From assembly GCF_001412085.1 (NCBI RefSeq), contig NZ_LKEV01000004.1, positions 62,001 to 126,000 of the forward strand: 64,000 nt of DNA, in the 5' to 3' direction. The translations under genes and the position numbers were made by a program. How positions within the stretch are numbered: position 1 is the stretch's first letter; each line of letters opens with the position of its first letter. Positions 8,644 through 17,152 of the stretch are shown one piece after another. Source of the stretch: Corynebacterium lowii. Its GTDB lineage: Bacteria > Actinomycetota > Actinomycetes > Mycobacteriales > Mycobacteriaceae. The notes under the pieces were generated by a model. That model had not been told where the DNA came from and did no database searches. It saw nothing but the letters and a program-made list of their open reading frames with translations.

Positions 8644-9987
8644 GTGGAATACACCCCTTTTTCCCTGCTGGTTGATGTGGGCTGGATTTCTGTCCTGATG
8701 GTGGTGGGTAACGTCCTGCGCCGGAAGGTACCCGCCTTCCAGGCCCTGCTGCTTCCCGCCCCCATTACCGCTGGTCTCTTGGGGCTATTGCTCGGACCGG
8801 GAGCGCTGGGATGGATTGGTTTTTCCGACCAAATGGGGGCTTATACCACGCTGCTCATCGCGGTGGTCTTTGCCGCCATGCCTTATTCCATGCAATTTGA
8901 CCGCTCCGTGCGTTCCGGTGCGCGCACCATGTGGTCCTATTCCACCGGAATGTTCCTGGGGCAGTGGGGCCTTTTTATTCTGCTCGGAATGTTCCTCTTT
9001 GAACCCGTGTGGGGCACGGAGGATTGGTTTGGAATGATGCTGCCCGTGGGCTTCGTGGGCGGTTTTGGCACGGCTGCCGCCGTGGGCTCCTCCCTGGAGG
9101 CCACCGGCGCGACCGCTGCCAGCACCCTGGGCTTTACCTCCGCCACGGTGGGCACGCTCGCCGCCATCGTGGGCGGTGTGATCTTTGCCAACTGGGGTAT
9201 CCGCACCGGACGCACCTCGGAAATGCCCAAGAAGCTCCCGTGGGATATGCGCTCCGGATATATCGACGAGGAAACCGAGCGCCCCTCCATCGGTAAAGCC
9301 ACCACGAACCCCTCCTCCATCGAGCCCGTGGCTTTGCATGTGGGTATGTTGGCGCTGACGGTGATGTTCGCCTATCTGATTAACCAGGCCATTCAGGGAG
9401 TATTCCCCGAGGTCTCCATTCCGCTCTTTATCATGTCCTTTGCCGTGGGTATCGTGGGCAAGCTGCTTTTGAACCTCTTTGGCAAGCCCAATTACGTTGA
9501 CCGGGATACCATCAATTCCCTTTCCGGCGCGGCCACGGATTACCTTATCGCCTTTGGTATCGCGGCCATCGTGCCCGCCGTGGTGGCGGATTACTGGGTG
9601 CCGCTCGTGGTGATGTTCGTGCTGGGCACGATCTACTGCCTGGTGTTTTTCTTCCTGGTGGCGCCCACCTTCTTTGGCGTGAAATGGCTGGAACGCGCGC
9701 TCTTTGGCTGGGGCTGGGCGACGGCGGCGGTAGCTACGGGCATTGCCCTGTTGAAGATGGTGGACCCCAAGCTGAAATCCGGCACGCTCAACGAGTACGG
9801 CGTGGCCTACGTGGGTTTTGCTCCCTTTGAGATTGGCATGACGGTGGTGGCTCCCATCGCGGTGCTCACGGGGTGGACGATGGGGCTGGGCTGGTTGGCC
9901 ACACTCCTGGCGGTGATCGTGCTTGGAATGGCGGTGGTGCTGCGCTGGGTGCCGGGGCGCCATGTGGAGGTGAAGCACGGGGGGTAG
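8644..9987 (+). CDS. gltS: Sodium/glutamate symporter GltS
   Basis: Integral membrane Na+:glutamate symporter of 447 residues, about ten to twelve hydrophobic segments across the length. Two similar glycine-rich halves are seen (around FGTAAAVGSSLEATGATAAS and the later GAATDYLIAFGIAAIVPAVV), as in the GltS family. The start is GTG at 8644 behind AAGGAG; the longer frame from 8410 is antisense to the flavoprotein gene and is rejected. It is divergent from that gene with 87 bp between the starts. Assignment to GltS rests on hydropathy, length and glycine-rich motifs, so glutamate specificity is likely but not proven. Confidence 0.85.
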   Translation: MEYTPFSLLVDVGWISVLMVVGNVLRRKVPAFQALLLPAPITAGLLGLLLGPGALGWIGFSDQMGAYTTLLIAVVFAAMPYSMQFDRSVRSGARTMWSYSTGMFLGQWGLFILLGMFLFEPVWGTEDWFGMMLPVGFVGGFGTAAAVGSSLEATGATAASTLGFTSATVGTLAAIVGGVIFANWGIRTGRTSEMPKKLPWDMRSGYIDEETERPSIGKATTNPSSIEPVALHVGMLALTVMFAYLINQAIQGVFPEVSIPLFIMSFAVGIVGKLLLNLFGKPNYVDRDTINSLSGAATDYLIAFGIAAIVPAVVADYWVPLVVMFVLGTIYCLVFFFLVAPTFFGVKWLERALFGWGWATAAVATGIALLKMVDPKLKSGTLNEYGVAYVGFAPFEIGMTVVAPIAVLTGWTMGLGWLATLLAVIVLGMAVVLRWVPGRHVEVKHGG

Positions 9988-10180
9988 GGGAATTATCGGG
10001 GGCTTGGGGGAGAGGTGCCTGCCTGGGATGTGGTGGATAGCCTCCTAAAAAACAACTATCCAACAACTATTTTTATGGTTTGACCTGCGCTGATGGGTAG
10101 TTGTGGCGGAGAGTTGTTGGGGTAGTTGTTGCTGAGTTGTTGAAACAACTCTGCGTCGCCACGTGTTCCGGCAACTAGAC
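9988..10180. repeat. AGTTGTT/AACAACT repeat cluster upstream of clpB
   Basis: No gene is seen. The segment holds seven copies of a heptamer family in both orientations: AACAACTA at 10051 and 10062, TAGTTGT at 10098, GAGTTGTT at 10111, TAGTTGTT at 10123, GAGTTGTT at 10134 and AACAACTC at 10144. The last two form a perfect 8-bp hairpin (10134-10151). The cluster ends about 30 bp before the HspR-type operator of clpB. It could be a terminator/attenuator of gltS or a multi-site operator. Confidence 0.7.
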
Positions 10181-10201
10181 CTTGACTCTGTCCCGCTCAA
10201 C
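10181..10201 (+). promoter_or_regulatory. HAIR-type HspR operator upstream of clpB
   Basis: Sequence CTTGACT-N7-GCTCAAC, an imperfect inverted repeat matching the HspR HAIR consensus CTTGAGT-N7-ACTCAAG at 11 of 14 arm positions with exact 7-bp spacing. It lies 17 bp upstream of the SigH-type -35 element, a plausible position for repression of clpB by HspR, which is encoded at 3383-3817. Confidence 0.8.
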
Positions 10202-10217
10202 TTTTTTAGCCTTCAGT

Positions 10218-10243
10218 GGAACAAACTCAACTCTTGCTGCGTT
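10218..10243 (+). promoter_or_regulatory. SigH-type (ECF) promoter of clpB
   Basis: GGAAC at 10218-10222 and CGTT at 10240-10243 match the corynebacterial SigH consensus (GGAA-N18/19-GTT) with 19 bases between GGAA and GTT. Transcription would start near 10250, leaving a leader of about 185 nt before the clpB GTG. That leader holds at least one hairpin (GGAAAGC 10273-10279 with GCTTTCC 10294-10300). Confidence 0.75.
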
Positions 10244-10436
10244 GTAGAGATTGTAGGAATTGAATGAAGCAAGGAAAGCTCCCCTGAACGGCGGCTTTCC
10301 CGATAACAACCCGCGTAGTGACGCAGGGGCAACGAGTCCCCCGAGGCGGCCCCGGAACCAAGCCCCAGGGGCTCGGACACGCCCTCCTGCTACAACTATC
10401 GGCACAGGCTCAGAAGAGACCAGAAAGGCAGAAACA

Positions 10437-13010
10437 GTGAACTCTTTTACCCCCACCACCAAGACCAGCGAGGCCTTTCAAACCGCCTTGCAGCAGGCCA
10501 GTAGCAATGGCAACCCCGATATTCGCCCGGCGCACCTCTTGCACGCCATTGTCGAGCAAAGCGAGGGTATTGCCGCCCCCGTCTTGCAGGCCGTGGGGGT
10601 AGACCCCCAGGCGATTGCGCGGGAGGCCGAGGCCCTTGTAGCCAGTTATCCGCAGGCCCAGGGCTCTAATCTGGCTAACCCCAATTTCAACCGCGATACC
10701 CTCAATGCGCTCACCGCCGCGCAGGAATTGGCGGGCGAGTTGGGTGATGAATACGTTTCCACCGAGGTGCTGCTCGCTGGGCTGGCACGCGGTACGAGCG
10801 ACGCCGCTGAGCTATTGAAGTCCAAGGGTGCCACCTATGAGGCGATTAAGCAGGCCTTTCCCTCCGTACGCGGGCACACCAAGGTGACCAGCCAGGACCC
10901 GGAGGGGCAGTTCCAGGCCCTAGAGAAGTACGCCACGGATCTCACTGCACGGGCGCGCGAGGGCAAGATTGATCCGGTGATTGGGCGCGATGCGGAGATT
11001 CGCCGCGTGGTGCAGGTACTTTCGCGCCGCACAAAGAACAATCCGGTGCTCATCGGTGAGCCCGGCGTGGGTAAGACCGCCATTGTGGAGGGCCTGGCCC
11101 GGCGCATTGTGGCGGGTGACGTACCCGAGTCTCTTCAGGGCAAGACGCTCCTTTCCCTCGATCTGGGCTCCCTGGTGGCCGGTGCCAAGTACCGTGGTGA
11201 GTTCGAGGAGCGGCTGAAGGCCGTGCTTGATGAGATTAAGCAGTCCGATGGGCAGATCATCACCTTCATTGATGAGTTGCACACCATCGTGGGTGCGGGT
11301 GCCACGGGTGATTCCGCGATGGACGCTGGCAATATGATTAAGCCCCTGCTGGCGCGCGGCGAGTTGCGCCTGGTGGGTGCCACCACCCTGGACGAGTACC
11401 GCCAGTACATAGAAAAGGACGCCGCCCTGGAACGCCGCTTCCAGCAGGTCTATGTGGGTGAGCCGAGCGTGCCGGATGCCGTGGGTATCCTGCGTGGGCT
11501 CAAGGAGCGCTACGAGGTACACCACGGCGTGCGTATCCAGGACTCCGCCCTGGTGGCCGCCGCCACGCTCTCGGATCGCTACATCACCAACCGATTCCTG
11601 CCGGATAAGGCCATTGATCTGGTGGACGAGGCCGCTTCTCGGCTGCGCATGGAGATTGATTCTTCCCCGCAGGAGATCGACGAGGCCCGGCGCATTGTGC
11701 GTCGCTTGGAAATCGAGGAACTGGCGCTGGAAAAGGAAAAGGATGCCGCCTCCAAGGAGCGCCTAGAGGCGCTGCGCAGCGAATTGGCCGATGAGCGCGA
11801 GAAGCTGGGCGAACTTACCGCCCGGTGGAATAACGAGAAGGGCGCTATCGACGAGGTTCGCGCCGCCAAGGAGGAGCTGGAACGGCTGCGCGGAGAATCG
11901 GAGATTGCCGAGCGCGAGGGTGATTACGAGCGGGTATCCGAGCTGCGCTACGGCAAGATTCCGGCTGCCGAGCAGGCTATGGTCAATGCCGAGGCCAAGG
12001 TGAGCAATGGGGCCAATAACTCCATGCTCACCGAGGAGGTCACCCCGGACACAATCGCGGAGGTGGTCTCTGCGTGGACGGGTATCCCCGCGGGCAAGAT
12101 GTTGCAGGGTGAAACCGAGAAGTTGCTGGAAATGGAAGCCGTGCTGGGCAAGCGGGTCGTCGGCCAGCGCGAGGCGGTGACGGCGGTGTCGGACGCGGTG
12201 CGTCGGGCGCGCGCCGGGGTGGCTGACCCGAATCGGCCCACGGGTTCCTTCCTCTTCCTCGGGCCTACGGGTGTGGGTAAGACGGAGTTGGCCAAGGCCC
12301 TGGCGGAATTCCTCTTTGATGATGAGCGCGCGATGGTGCGCATTGATATGTCCGAGTATGCGGAGAAGCACTCCGTGGCGCGCCTCGTGGGTGCACCTCC
12401 CGGATACGTGGGCTACGACGCCGGCGGTCAGCTCACCGAGGCCGTGCGACGCCGCCCCTACACTGTGGTGCTCTTCGATGAGGTGGAGAAGGCGCACCCG
12501 GATGTATTCGATGTGCTCTTGCAGGTGCTTGACGATGGCCGCCTCACCGATGGTCAGGGTCGTACCGTGGACTTCCGTAATACCCTGCTGATTCTCACCT
12601 CGAACCTCGGTGCCGGTGGTAGCCGTGAGCAGGTGATGGAGGCGGTGAAGCACGCCTTTAAGCCGGAGTTCATCAATCGCTTGGATGATGTGGTGGTCTT
12701 TGAGCCACTTAGCCATGAGCAGTTGACGCACATCGTGGATATTCAGGTGGGGCAGCTGGCTCGCCGCCTGGAGCAGCGCCGTTTGCGCCTGCACGTCTCC
12801 GATTCCGCGCGGGATTGGTTGGGCGATCGTGGGTATGACCCGGCCTATGGTGCGCGCCCGTTGCGTCGCTTGATTCAGCAGGCTATTGGCGATCAGCTGG
12901 CTAAGAAGCTCTTGGCTGGTGAGGTGCGCGATGGGGATAAGGTGAACGTGGATGTGGCAGAGGGTGGAGCACGCTTGGATATTTCTGTGTATTCCATAGA
13001 AAATCAGTAA
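10437..13010 (+). CDS. clpB: ATP-dependent chaperone ClpB (Hsp100)
   Basis: Hexameric AAA+ disaggregase that rescues aggregated proteins with DnaK, DnaJ and GrpE. The 857-residue product has the Clp N-domain (about 1-145), first AAA+ module (Walker [10 protein letters not shown] near 205, Walker B TFIDELH), the coiled-coil middle domain specific to ClpB (about 405-520) and second AAA+ module (Walker [10 protein letters not shown] near 605, [11 protein letters not shown]), then the C-terminal D2-small domain. The GTG at 10437 ([17 protein letters not shown]) is chosen by family start and the AGAAAGG upstream; the ATG at 10260 adds a 59-residue proline-rich tail of non-family sequence inside the leader. 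Regulation is likely by HspR and SigH. Confidence 0.97.
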   Translation: MNSFTPTTKTSEAFQTALQQASSNGNPDIRPAHLLHAIVEQSEGIAAPVLQAVGVDPQAIAREAEALVASYPQAQGSNLANPNFNRDTLNALTAAQELAGELGDEYVSTEVLLAGLARGTSDAAELLKSKGATYEAIKQAFPSVRGHTKVTSQDPEGQFQALEKYATDLTARAREGKIDPVIGRDAEIRRVVQVLSRRTKNNPVLIGEPGVGKTAIVEGLARRIVAGDVPESLQGKTLLSLDLGSLVAGAKYRGEFEERLKAVLDEIKQSDGQIITFIDELHTIVGAGATGDSAMDAGNMIKPLLARGELRLVGATTLDEYRQYIEKDAALERRFQQVYVGEPSVPDAVGILRGLKERYEVHHGVRIQDSALVAAATLSDRYITNRFLPDKAIDLVDEAASRLRMEIDSSPQEIDEARRIVRRLEIEELALEKEKDAASKERLEALRSELADEREKLGELTARWNNEKGAIDEVRAAKEELERLRGESEIAEREGDYERVSELRYGKIPAAEQAMVNAEAKVSNGANNSMLTEEVTPDTIAEVVSAWTGIPAGKMLQGETEKLLEMEAVLGKRVVGQREAVTAVSDAVRRARAGVADPNRPTGSFLFLGPTGVGKTELAKALAEFLFDDERAMVRIDMSEYAEKHSVARLVGAPPGYVGYDAGGQLTEAVRRRPYTVVLFDEVEKAHPDVFDVLLQVLDDGRLTDGQGRTVDFRNTLLILTSNLGAGGSREQVMEAVKHAFKPEFINRLDDVVVFEPLSHEQLTHIVDIQVGQLARRLEQRRLRLHVSDSARDWLGDRGYDPAYGARPLRRLIQQAIGDQLAKKLLAGEVRDGDKVNVDVAEGGARLDISVYSIENQ

Positions 13011-13057
13011 CGCAATATCCCTTTAGGCACTCTTTAGGGGACGAAAGTAGATTGCTA

Positions 13058-13087
13058 TTGAATTGCCTTTGGCGAGGGTCTTACACT
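13058..13087 (+). promoter_or_regulatory. Putative sigma-A promoter of small secreted protein gene
   Basis: TTGAAT (13058-13063) and TACACT (13082-13087) with an 18-bp spacer, upstream of the gene starting at 13129, which has a good AAGGAAG ribosome-binding site. Two CTTTAGG copies just upstream (13020 and 13032 region) may be a protein-binding site or chance. Confidence 0.45.
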
Positions 13088-13128
13088 CAGCATTGTTCGT
13101 TGCATTCGGATACAGAAAGGAAGACACC

Positions 13129-13452
13129 ATGTTTTCTCGTAAGAATCTCGCCGCCGTGGCGGCCTCCGCTGTGATTGCCTCCGGTGCGGTGGCAGCCCCC
13201 GCCTTCGCTGAGGAGCCGGTGGATCCCGACTACAGCGTGGTCAACGTGGAGGGCACCGAGAACACCGACACCACCGCCCCCGAGACCGAGAAGGGTGAGC
13301 AGACCGAGGGGTCCTTCGACTTCTCCGAGCTCTCCTCGGGCCTGTCCAGCAGCGATGAGCAGGCCACGGATCAGGGCTCCACGGGCTCCTCCGAGGATGA
13401 CCTGGGCCTGATCGTCAAGGTGGTTAAGTTCATCATGGGCATCCTGGTCTAA
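13129..13452 (+). CDS. Small acidic secreted protein with hydrophobic C-terminal helix
   Basis: A 107-residue protein I do not recognise. It has a classic Sec signal peptide with cleavage expected after AFA (residue 27). The mature part is very acidic and rich in Ser, Thr, Glu and Asp (no Cys, few Lys), and ends in a 15-residue hydrophobic or amphipathic segment (GLIVKVVKFIMGILV). That layout suggests a cell-envelope protein held in the membrane or mycomembrane by its tail, but this is inference. The ATG at 13129 has a strong ribosome-binding site. It is monocistronic, with its own promoter-like sequence and a strong terminator. The frame from 13063 is rejected. Confidence 0.8.
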   Translation: MFSRKNLAAVAASAVIASGAVAAPAFAEEPVDPDYSVVNVEGTENTDTTAPETEKGEQTEGSFDFSELSSGLSSSDEQATDQGSTGSSEDDLGLIVKVVKFIMGILV

Positions 13453-13470
13453 AGAACCCCTCACCTGAAA

Positions 13471-13506
13471 AAGGAGCGCGGCGAACATCGCGCTCCTTTA
13501 CTTTTA
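13471..13506 (+). terminator. Rho-independent terminator after small secreted protein
   Basis: Perfect 10-bp stem AAGGAGCGCG (13471-13480) with CGCGCTCCTT (13489-13498), followed by TACTTTTATT. Confidence 0.85.
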
Positions 13507-13564
13507 TTCCTGTATTCCTGGGGGCACCTGAGCATGCGGTGCTCCTTACCATTAGAGTAAGAGC

Positions 13565-14665
13565 GTGTCCGTAACACTACTTTTTGCGCTTGCCGCCGTT
13601 GCCCTCGTGATCGCCGCCGTTTTGTGGTGGCTTGATCTCCGGGGGCGCAAAACCCGTTCTGTGGCTGACGGAGCCGCAGGCGAACAGGAGAACTCCGCGG
13701 GGGAGGAACCCGCCGAGGACTCCCCACGGAAGAGCCAGGGGCGCCTGGCGATGCCGGGGCAAACCCGCCGGGAGCGCCGCGCTTGGGCTCAGGAGGCGGG
13801 CTTTGATTTCACCCGCACCGACGATGCCTTGGCACAGGAGTGGCGTCGTGGCGCCGCTTCCGCGGGTTCCGCCGCCCACGATGTAGTGACGGGAATGAGC
13901 GAGGACCACGAGTTTGCTCTCGCGGATCTCGGTTCCACGACGGTGCTGGCGGTGCGCCGCGGAACCTTCTCCGATGTGGTGGTGGATTTCCGCCGCCCCG
14001 ATATGGGGGAGGATTCCTCCGCCGATCTGGTGCAATGCGGCGAGGTCGAGGGGTTCATCCGGTTCAGCACGGACGTCGAGGCCGCAGAGCGGTTCAGCGA
14101 TGAGCGGGTGAGTGCGGCCTTGGAGGTCATGCCGGACTTTGTGCGCGCGGTGTGGTGCGAATCCGATTGGGTACTAGCGCAGCTCGATCGCGGCACTCAC
14201 GGTCACGAGTGGGAGGCAATCATGGCTCCAATGACCTGGCTTGCCGACGCCGCCCACGCCCTCCCCCCGCGCACCGCCGCGCCGTTGAAGATCGACGAGG
14301 CCCTGCCCTCGCGCCTCATGCCCGCCCCGGAACCCGTGGCGCGCAAGGAAGAGGCCGAAGGGGGCGTCGATAAGCAAGAAGAGCAGGAGAAGCCCGCGGT
14401 GATCCGCCCGGAGGAGCCCGTGGAGTTGCCCACCCGGGCGCGCACGCAGTCCCGTGGCGTGGTGGAGCCGCGCCCGCTGGGCGGCGATGAGGTGCCGGGC
14501 ATTGGCGATCGCGCCGAGAAGCCCTCCGATCACCAGGGCACCAGGGTGCTGCGCTCGCAGGACGCCGGCCCCTCCATCTTCGATGATCTGGCGGAACAGC
14601 TCGGCCGCGACCCCCTGGAACACCTGCGCGGCCTTAATCCCCCGAACAACAAGGAAGGTAAATAG
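13565..14665 (+). CDS. Membrane-anchored protein of unknown function
   Basis: A 366-residue protein starting at GTG 13565, with one N-terminal membrane segment (about 4-23, LLFALAAVALVIAAVLWWL) that is probably an uncleaved anchor. The central globular part (about 65-235) includes QTRRERRAWAQEAGFDF and a segment with several Trp/Asp pairs, and the last 120 residues are charged, Pro/Glu-rich and probably disordered. I recognise it only as the kind of conserved corynebacterial gene found between clpB and pyrE. It ends one base before the pyrE ATG, so it is very likely cotranscribed with pyrE. The GGCGTCGATA word occurs in its tail, read as GVDK. Confidence 0.75.
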   Translation: MSVTLLFALAAVALVIAAVLWWLDLRGRKTRSVADGAAGEQENSAGEEPAEDSPRKSQGRLAMPGQTRRERRAWAQEAGFDFTRTDDALAQEWRRGAASAGSAAHDVVTGMSEDHEFALADLGSTTVLAVRRGTFSDVVVDFRRPDMGEDSSADLVQCGEVEGFIRFSTDVEAAERFSDERVSAALEVMPDFVRAVWCESDWVLAQLDRGTHGHEWEAIMAPMTWLADAAHALPPRTAAPLKIDEALPSRLMPAPEPVARKEEAEGGVDKQEEQEKPAVIRPEEPVELPTRARTQSRGVVEPRPLGGDEVPGIGDRAEKPSDHQGTRVLRSQDAGPSIFDDLAEQLGRDPLEHLRGLNPPNNKEGK

Positions 14666-14666
14666 C

Positions 14667-15212
14667 ATGGCTTTGTCTCAGGAGGACCGCGCGGAACTCG
14701 CGGAACTGGTTAAGGAACTGGCCGTGGTGCACGGCCGGGTGACGCTTTCCTCCGGCAAGGAGGCCGATTACTACGTGGACCTGCGCCGGGCCACCCTGCA
14801 CCACCGCGCCTCCCGGCTCATCGGTTCGCTGCTGCGTGAACTCACCGCCGACTGGGATTACGTGGCCGTGGGCGGGCTCACCCTGGGCGCCGACCCCGTG
14901 GCCACCTCCGTCATGCACGCCGAGGGGCGCACTATCGACGCCTTCGTGGTGCGCAAGGAGACCAAGAAGCACGGTATGCAACGCCGCATTGAGGGACCCT
15001 CGGTGGAGGGGAAGAAAGTGCTGGTGGTGGAGGATACGACCACCACGGGTAACTCCCCGCTTACCGCAGTGGAGGCCCTGCGCGAAGCCGGTGCCGAGGT
15101 AGTGGGTGTGGCGACCGTGGTGGATCGCGCCACCGGCGCGGATAAGGTGCTGGCCGAGGCGGGCCTGGAATACCGCTATGTGCTGGGGTTGGAGGATCTG
15201 GGGCTTGCCTGA
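14667..15212 (+). CDS. pyrE: Orotate phosphoribosyltransferase
   Basis: Joins orotate to PRPP to give orotidine 5'-phosphate in de novo pyrimidine synthesis. At 181 residues it is a normal length for the short actinobacterial form. The PRPP-binding loop is clear (VLVVEDTTTTGNS, about 118-130), as are the catalytic flexible loop (VVRKETKKHG) and the N-terminal SSGKEADYYVDLR. ATG at 14667 sits one base after the upstream stop. The downstream SpoU-type methyltransferase probably starts inside the 3' end of pyrE, which suggests translational coupling. Confidence 0.96.
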   Translation: MALSQEDRAELAELVKELAVVHGRVTLSSGKEADYYVDLRRATLHHRASRLIGSLLRELTADWDYVAVGGLTLGADPVATSVMHAEGRTIDAFVVRKETKKHGMQRRIEGPSVEGKKVLVVEDTTTTGNSPLTAVEALREAGAEVVGVATVVDRATGADKVLAEAGLEYRYVLGLEDLGLA

Positions 15213-15858
15213 GCAACAGCACCCAGGCCCTACGGAGTGGGGAGAAGGCCGCCACGGGGTAGGCCCCTGGGAGGGGGATTGGCCGGAGGACGAGCGCCTT
15301 GACCCCACCCTCCTTGCGGAGGGCGACCGCCGCAATGTGGTGGACGCCTACCGCTACTGGAAGCGTGAGGCCATCGTGGCGGATATTGATACCCGCCGCC
15401 ACCCCCTGCACGTGGCGATTGAGAACTTTGAAAACGATGCCAACATTGGCACCGTGGTGCGCACCGCCAACGCCTTTGCCGCCGATACCGTGCACATCGT
15501 GGGACGCCGCCGCTGGAATAGGCGCGGGGCAATGGTTACTGACCGCTACCAGCACCTGCGCCACCACTCCACCGTGGCCGAGCTCATGGCCTGGGCGGCG
15601 AGCGAGGACATCGCGGTGGTGGCTATTGATAACACCCCCGGCAGCGTGCCCCTGGAAACGGCGGAGCTGCCCCGGCGCTGCGTGCTGCTCTTCGGCCAAG
15701 AAGGCCCCGGGGTGACCCCGGAGGCCCAAGAGGCCGCGGTGATGACCTGCTCGATTGCTCAATTTGGCTCCACTCGATCCATCAACGCTGGGGTTGCGGC
15801 CGGTATCGCCATGCACGCTTGGATACGCCAGCACGCGGATCTGCGCCGTGCGTGGTGA
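15205..15858 (+). CDS. SpoU-type (SPOUT) rRNA/tRNA ribose methyltransferase
   Basis: S-adenosylmethionine-dependent 2'-O-methyltransferase; the target RNA nucleotide cannot be told. SPOUT motifs are present: NIGTVVRTANAF (motif 1, catalytic Asn-Arg region), VLLFGQEGPGV (motif 2) and the knot segment FGSTRSINAGVAAGIAMHAW (motif 3). I place the start at TTG 15205 (MPEQQHPGPTEWGEG), eight bases inside pyrE and behind GGAGG; this gives 217 residues. The track-style start at 15106 would read a different frame of pyrE. The next in-frame ATG is far inside the conserved domain. Confidence 0.88.
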   Translation: MPEQQHPGPTEWGEGRHGVGPWEGDWPEDERLDPTLLAEGDRRNVVDAYRYWKREAIVADIDTRRHPLHVAIENFENDANIGTVVRTANAFAADTVHIVGRRRWNRRGAMVTDRYQHLRHHSTVAELMAWAASEDIAVVAIDNTPGSVPLETAELPRRCVLLFGQEGPGVTPEAQEAAVMTCSIAQFGSTRSINAGVAAGIAMHAWIRQHADLRRAW

Positions 15859-15915
15859 TTCTTTATTAGGATCATGGGGAAATACACCACTAATACATCA
15901 GTGTGAGGCGTAACA

Positions 15916-17109
15916 ATGCTGGAAAAATGGTCGCACCGCGCGGATTTGGCAGAAACCGCCATTAATGATCGGCACGCCAGCCGCCTGTGGGGGATTCCCC
16001 GCACGAATCTCGCGGTAGTAGCCTGGCCGCCTACGTCAAAGGAAAAGGTCTTTATCCGCTGGCATTACTGGTGGCAGGCACATTATTTGGATTGCCTTTT
16101 AGATGCCTATTCCCGCCGCAGTACCAATGCGCGGCGCGCACGTATTCAGGAGACCATGCGCGGTATCCGGTGGCGCAACCGCAATAAACTCGTGCATAAC
16201 CGCTATTACGACGATAAAGCGTGGTTGGCTCTAGCTTTGAGGCGGGCGGCAAAACTGAAAAAGATGAAAAAGCCCAAGCAGATCGACGCCCTGGAGTTCA
16301 ATATCCTCAGCGGCATCGACGGGCTGACCAGCGTGCTGCCTTGGCGCACCGGAGAGACCTTTTATAACGTCCCCTCCAATGGGCCCGCCGCCATCATGAT
16401 GGCGCGCACCGGCAGGTTAGAGCAGGCCATGAGCATCGTGGACTGGATTCTGGATAACCTCATCAATGATGACGGCCTCATCATGGACGGCCTGCGCATG
16501 AGGATGCACGGTCCGGAACTGGTGCGTGATATTCACCCCTACTGCCAGGGCGTGACCATTGGAGCCTGCCTGGAAATTGCCCTGCGCCTGCGCGAGCGCG
16601 CGGGCTTTGAGGAAGAAGAGGTGCTGGCCTACGAGGACGCCGAGCGGGTGGATGATTCCATGAAATACATCACCGCCATTCGCTCCATCGTGCAGGCCGT
16701 GGCCCGGAAGATGGCTACCCCCCAAGGCGTGATCGATTGGGATACCGGCGAGGGCGATGGTGGCCTGTTCAAGGGAATCCTGGTGCGCTACCTGGCAGAG
16801 GTGGCGGTGCGCCTGCCCGCGGATTCCCCCACCAACCGCGCTACGAAGAAGGTGGCGGCAAAGCTGGTGCTGGCCTCTGCCGATAGCGTGTGGAATCACC
16901 GCTTGGAAGTGGATGGTCTGCCGATCTTTGCTACCGACTGGACCGACGATGCCCGCCTGCCGCACAACTACGGCCTGGGGCCTAAGACCCTGGCGGAAAC
17001 CGCCGGGGTTATCCGCATCGCGGAGCGCGATCTTTCCGTGCAACTCTCCGGGTGGATGCTCATTGAGGCCGCGGCACGAGTACAGGAGTACGTGGAGGCG
17101 GAAAGCTAG
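15916..17109 (+). CDS. Glycoside hydrolase family 76 (endo-alpha-1,6-mannanase-like)
   Basis: A 397-residue (alpha/alpha)6-barrel-type protein. The adjacent catalytic aspartates of GH76 are visible in NRYYDDKAWLALAL, and DGGLFKGILVRYL is also typical. GH76 enzymes cut alpha-1,6-mannan, which in corynebacteria could be the backbone of lipomannan or lipoarabinomannan, but no signal peptide is evident so a cytoplasmic or other role is open. The ATG at 15916 fits the family N-terminus (LEKWSHRADLAETAINDRHASRLWG). It stands alone, with a 57-bp gap after the methyltransferase gene. Confidence 0.85.
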   Translation: MLEKWSHRADLAETAINDRHASRLWGIPRTNLAVVAWPPTSKEKVFIRWHYWWQAHYLDCLLDAYSRRSTNARRARIQETMRGIRWRNRNKLVHNRYYDDKAWLALALRRAAKLKKMKKPKQIDALEFNILSGIDGLTSVLPWRTGETFYNVPSNGPAAIMMARTGRLEQAMSIVDWILDNLINDDGLIMDGLRMRMHGPELVRDIHPYCQGVTIGACLEIALRLRERAGFEEEEVLAYEDAERVDDSMKYITAIRSIVQAVARKMATPQGVIDWDTGEGDGGLFKGILVRYLAEVAVRLPADSPTNRATKKVAAKLVLASADSVWNHRLEVDGLPIFATDWTDDARLPHNYGLGPKTLAETAGVIRIAERDLSVQLSGWMLIEAAARVQEYVEAES

Positions 17110-17115
17110 GGTGCT

Positions 17116-17149
17116 GTAGGGGTAAGGGGGCGTCGATAAGCGCCCCTAC
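17116..17149. terminator. Hairpin between convergent GH76 and DedA genes
   Basis: GTAGGGG (17116-17122) can pair with CCCCTAC (17143-17149), or GGGGCG (17127-17132) with CGCCCC (17141-17146). There is no strong T run. The loop carries a GGCGTCGATA copy (17129-17138), the only copy of that word outside genes. Confidence 0.5.
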
Positions 17150-17152
17150 CTG

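Noticed and set aside
8785-9978. Long minus-strand ORF (397 codons) opposite gltS.
   Set aside because: It is His/Gly/Arg-rich low-complexity typical of an antisense shadow of a codon-biased GC-rich gene, with no family features; gltS has clear membrane pattern.
10260-10436. ATG at 10260 as the clpB start.
   Set aside because: The added 59 residues are Pro/Arg-rich and unlike any ClpB; the ATG lies just after the predicted transcription start.
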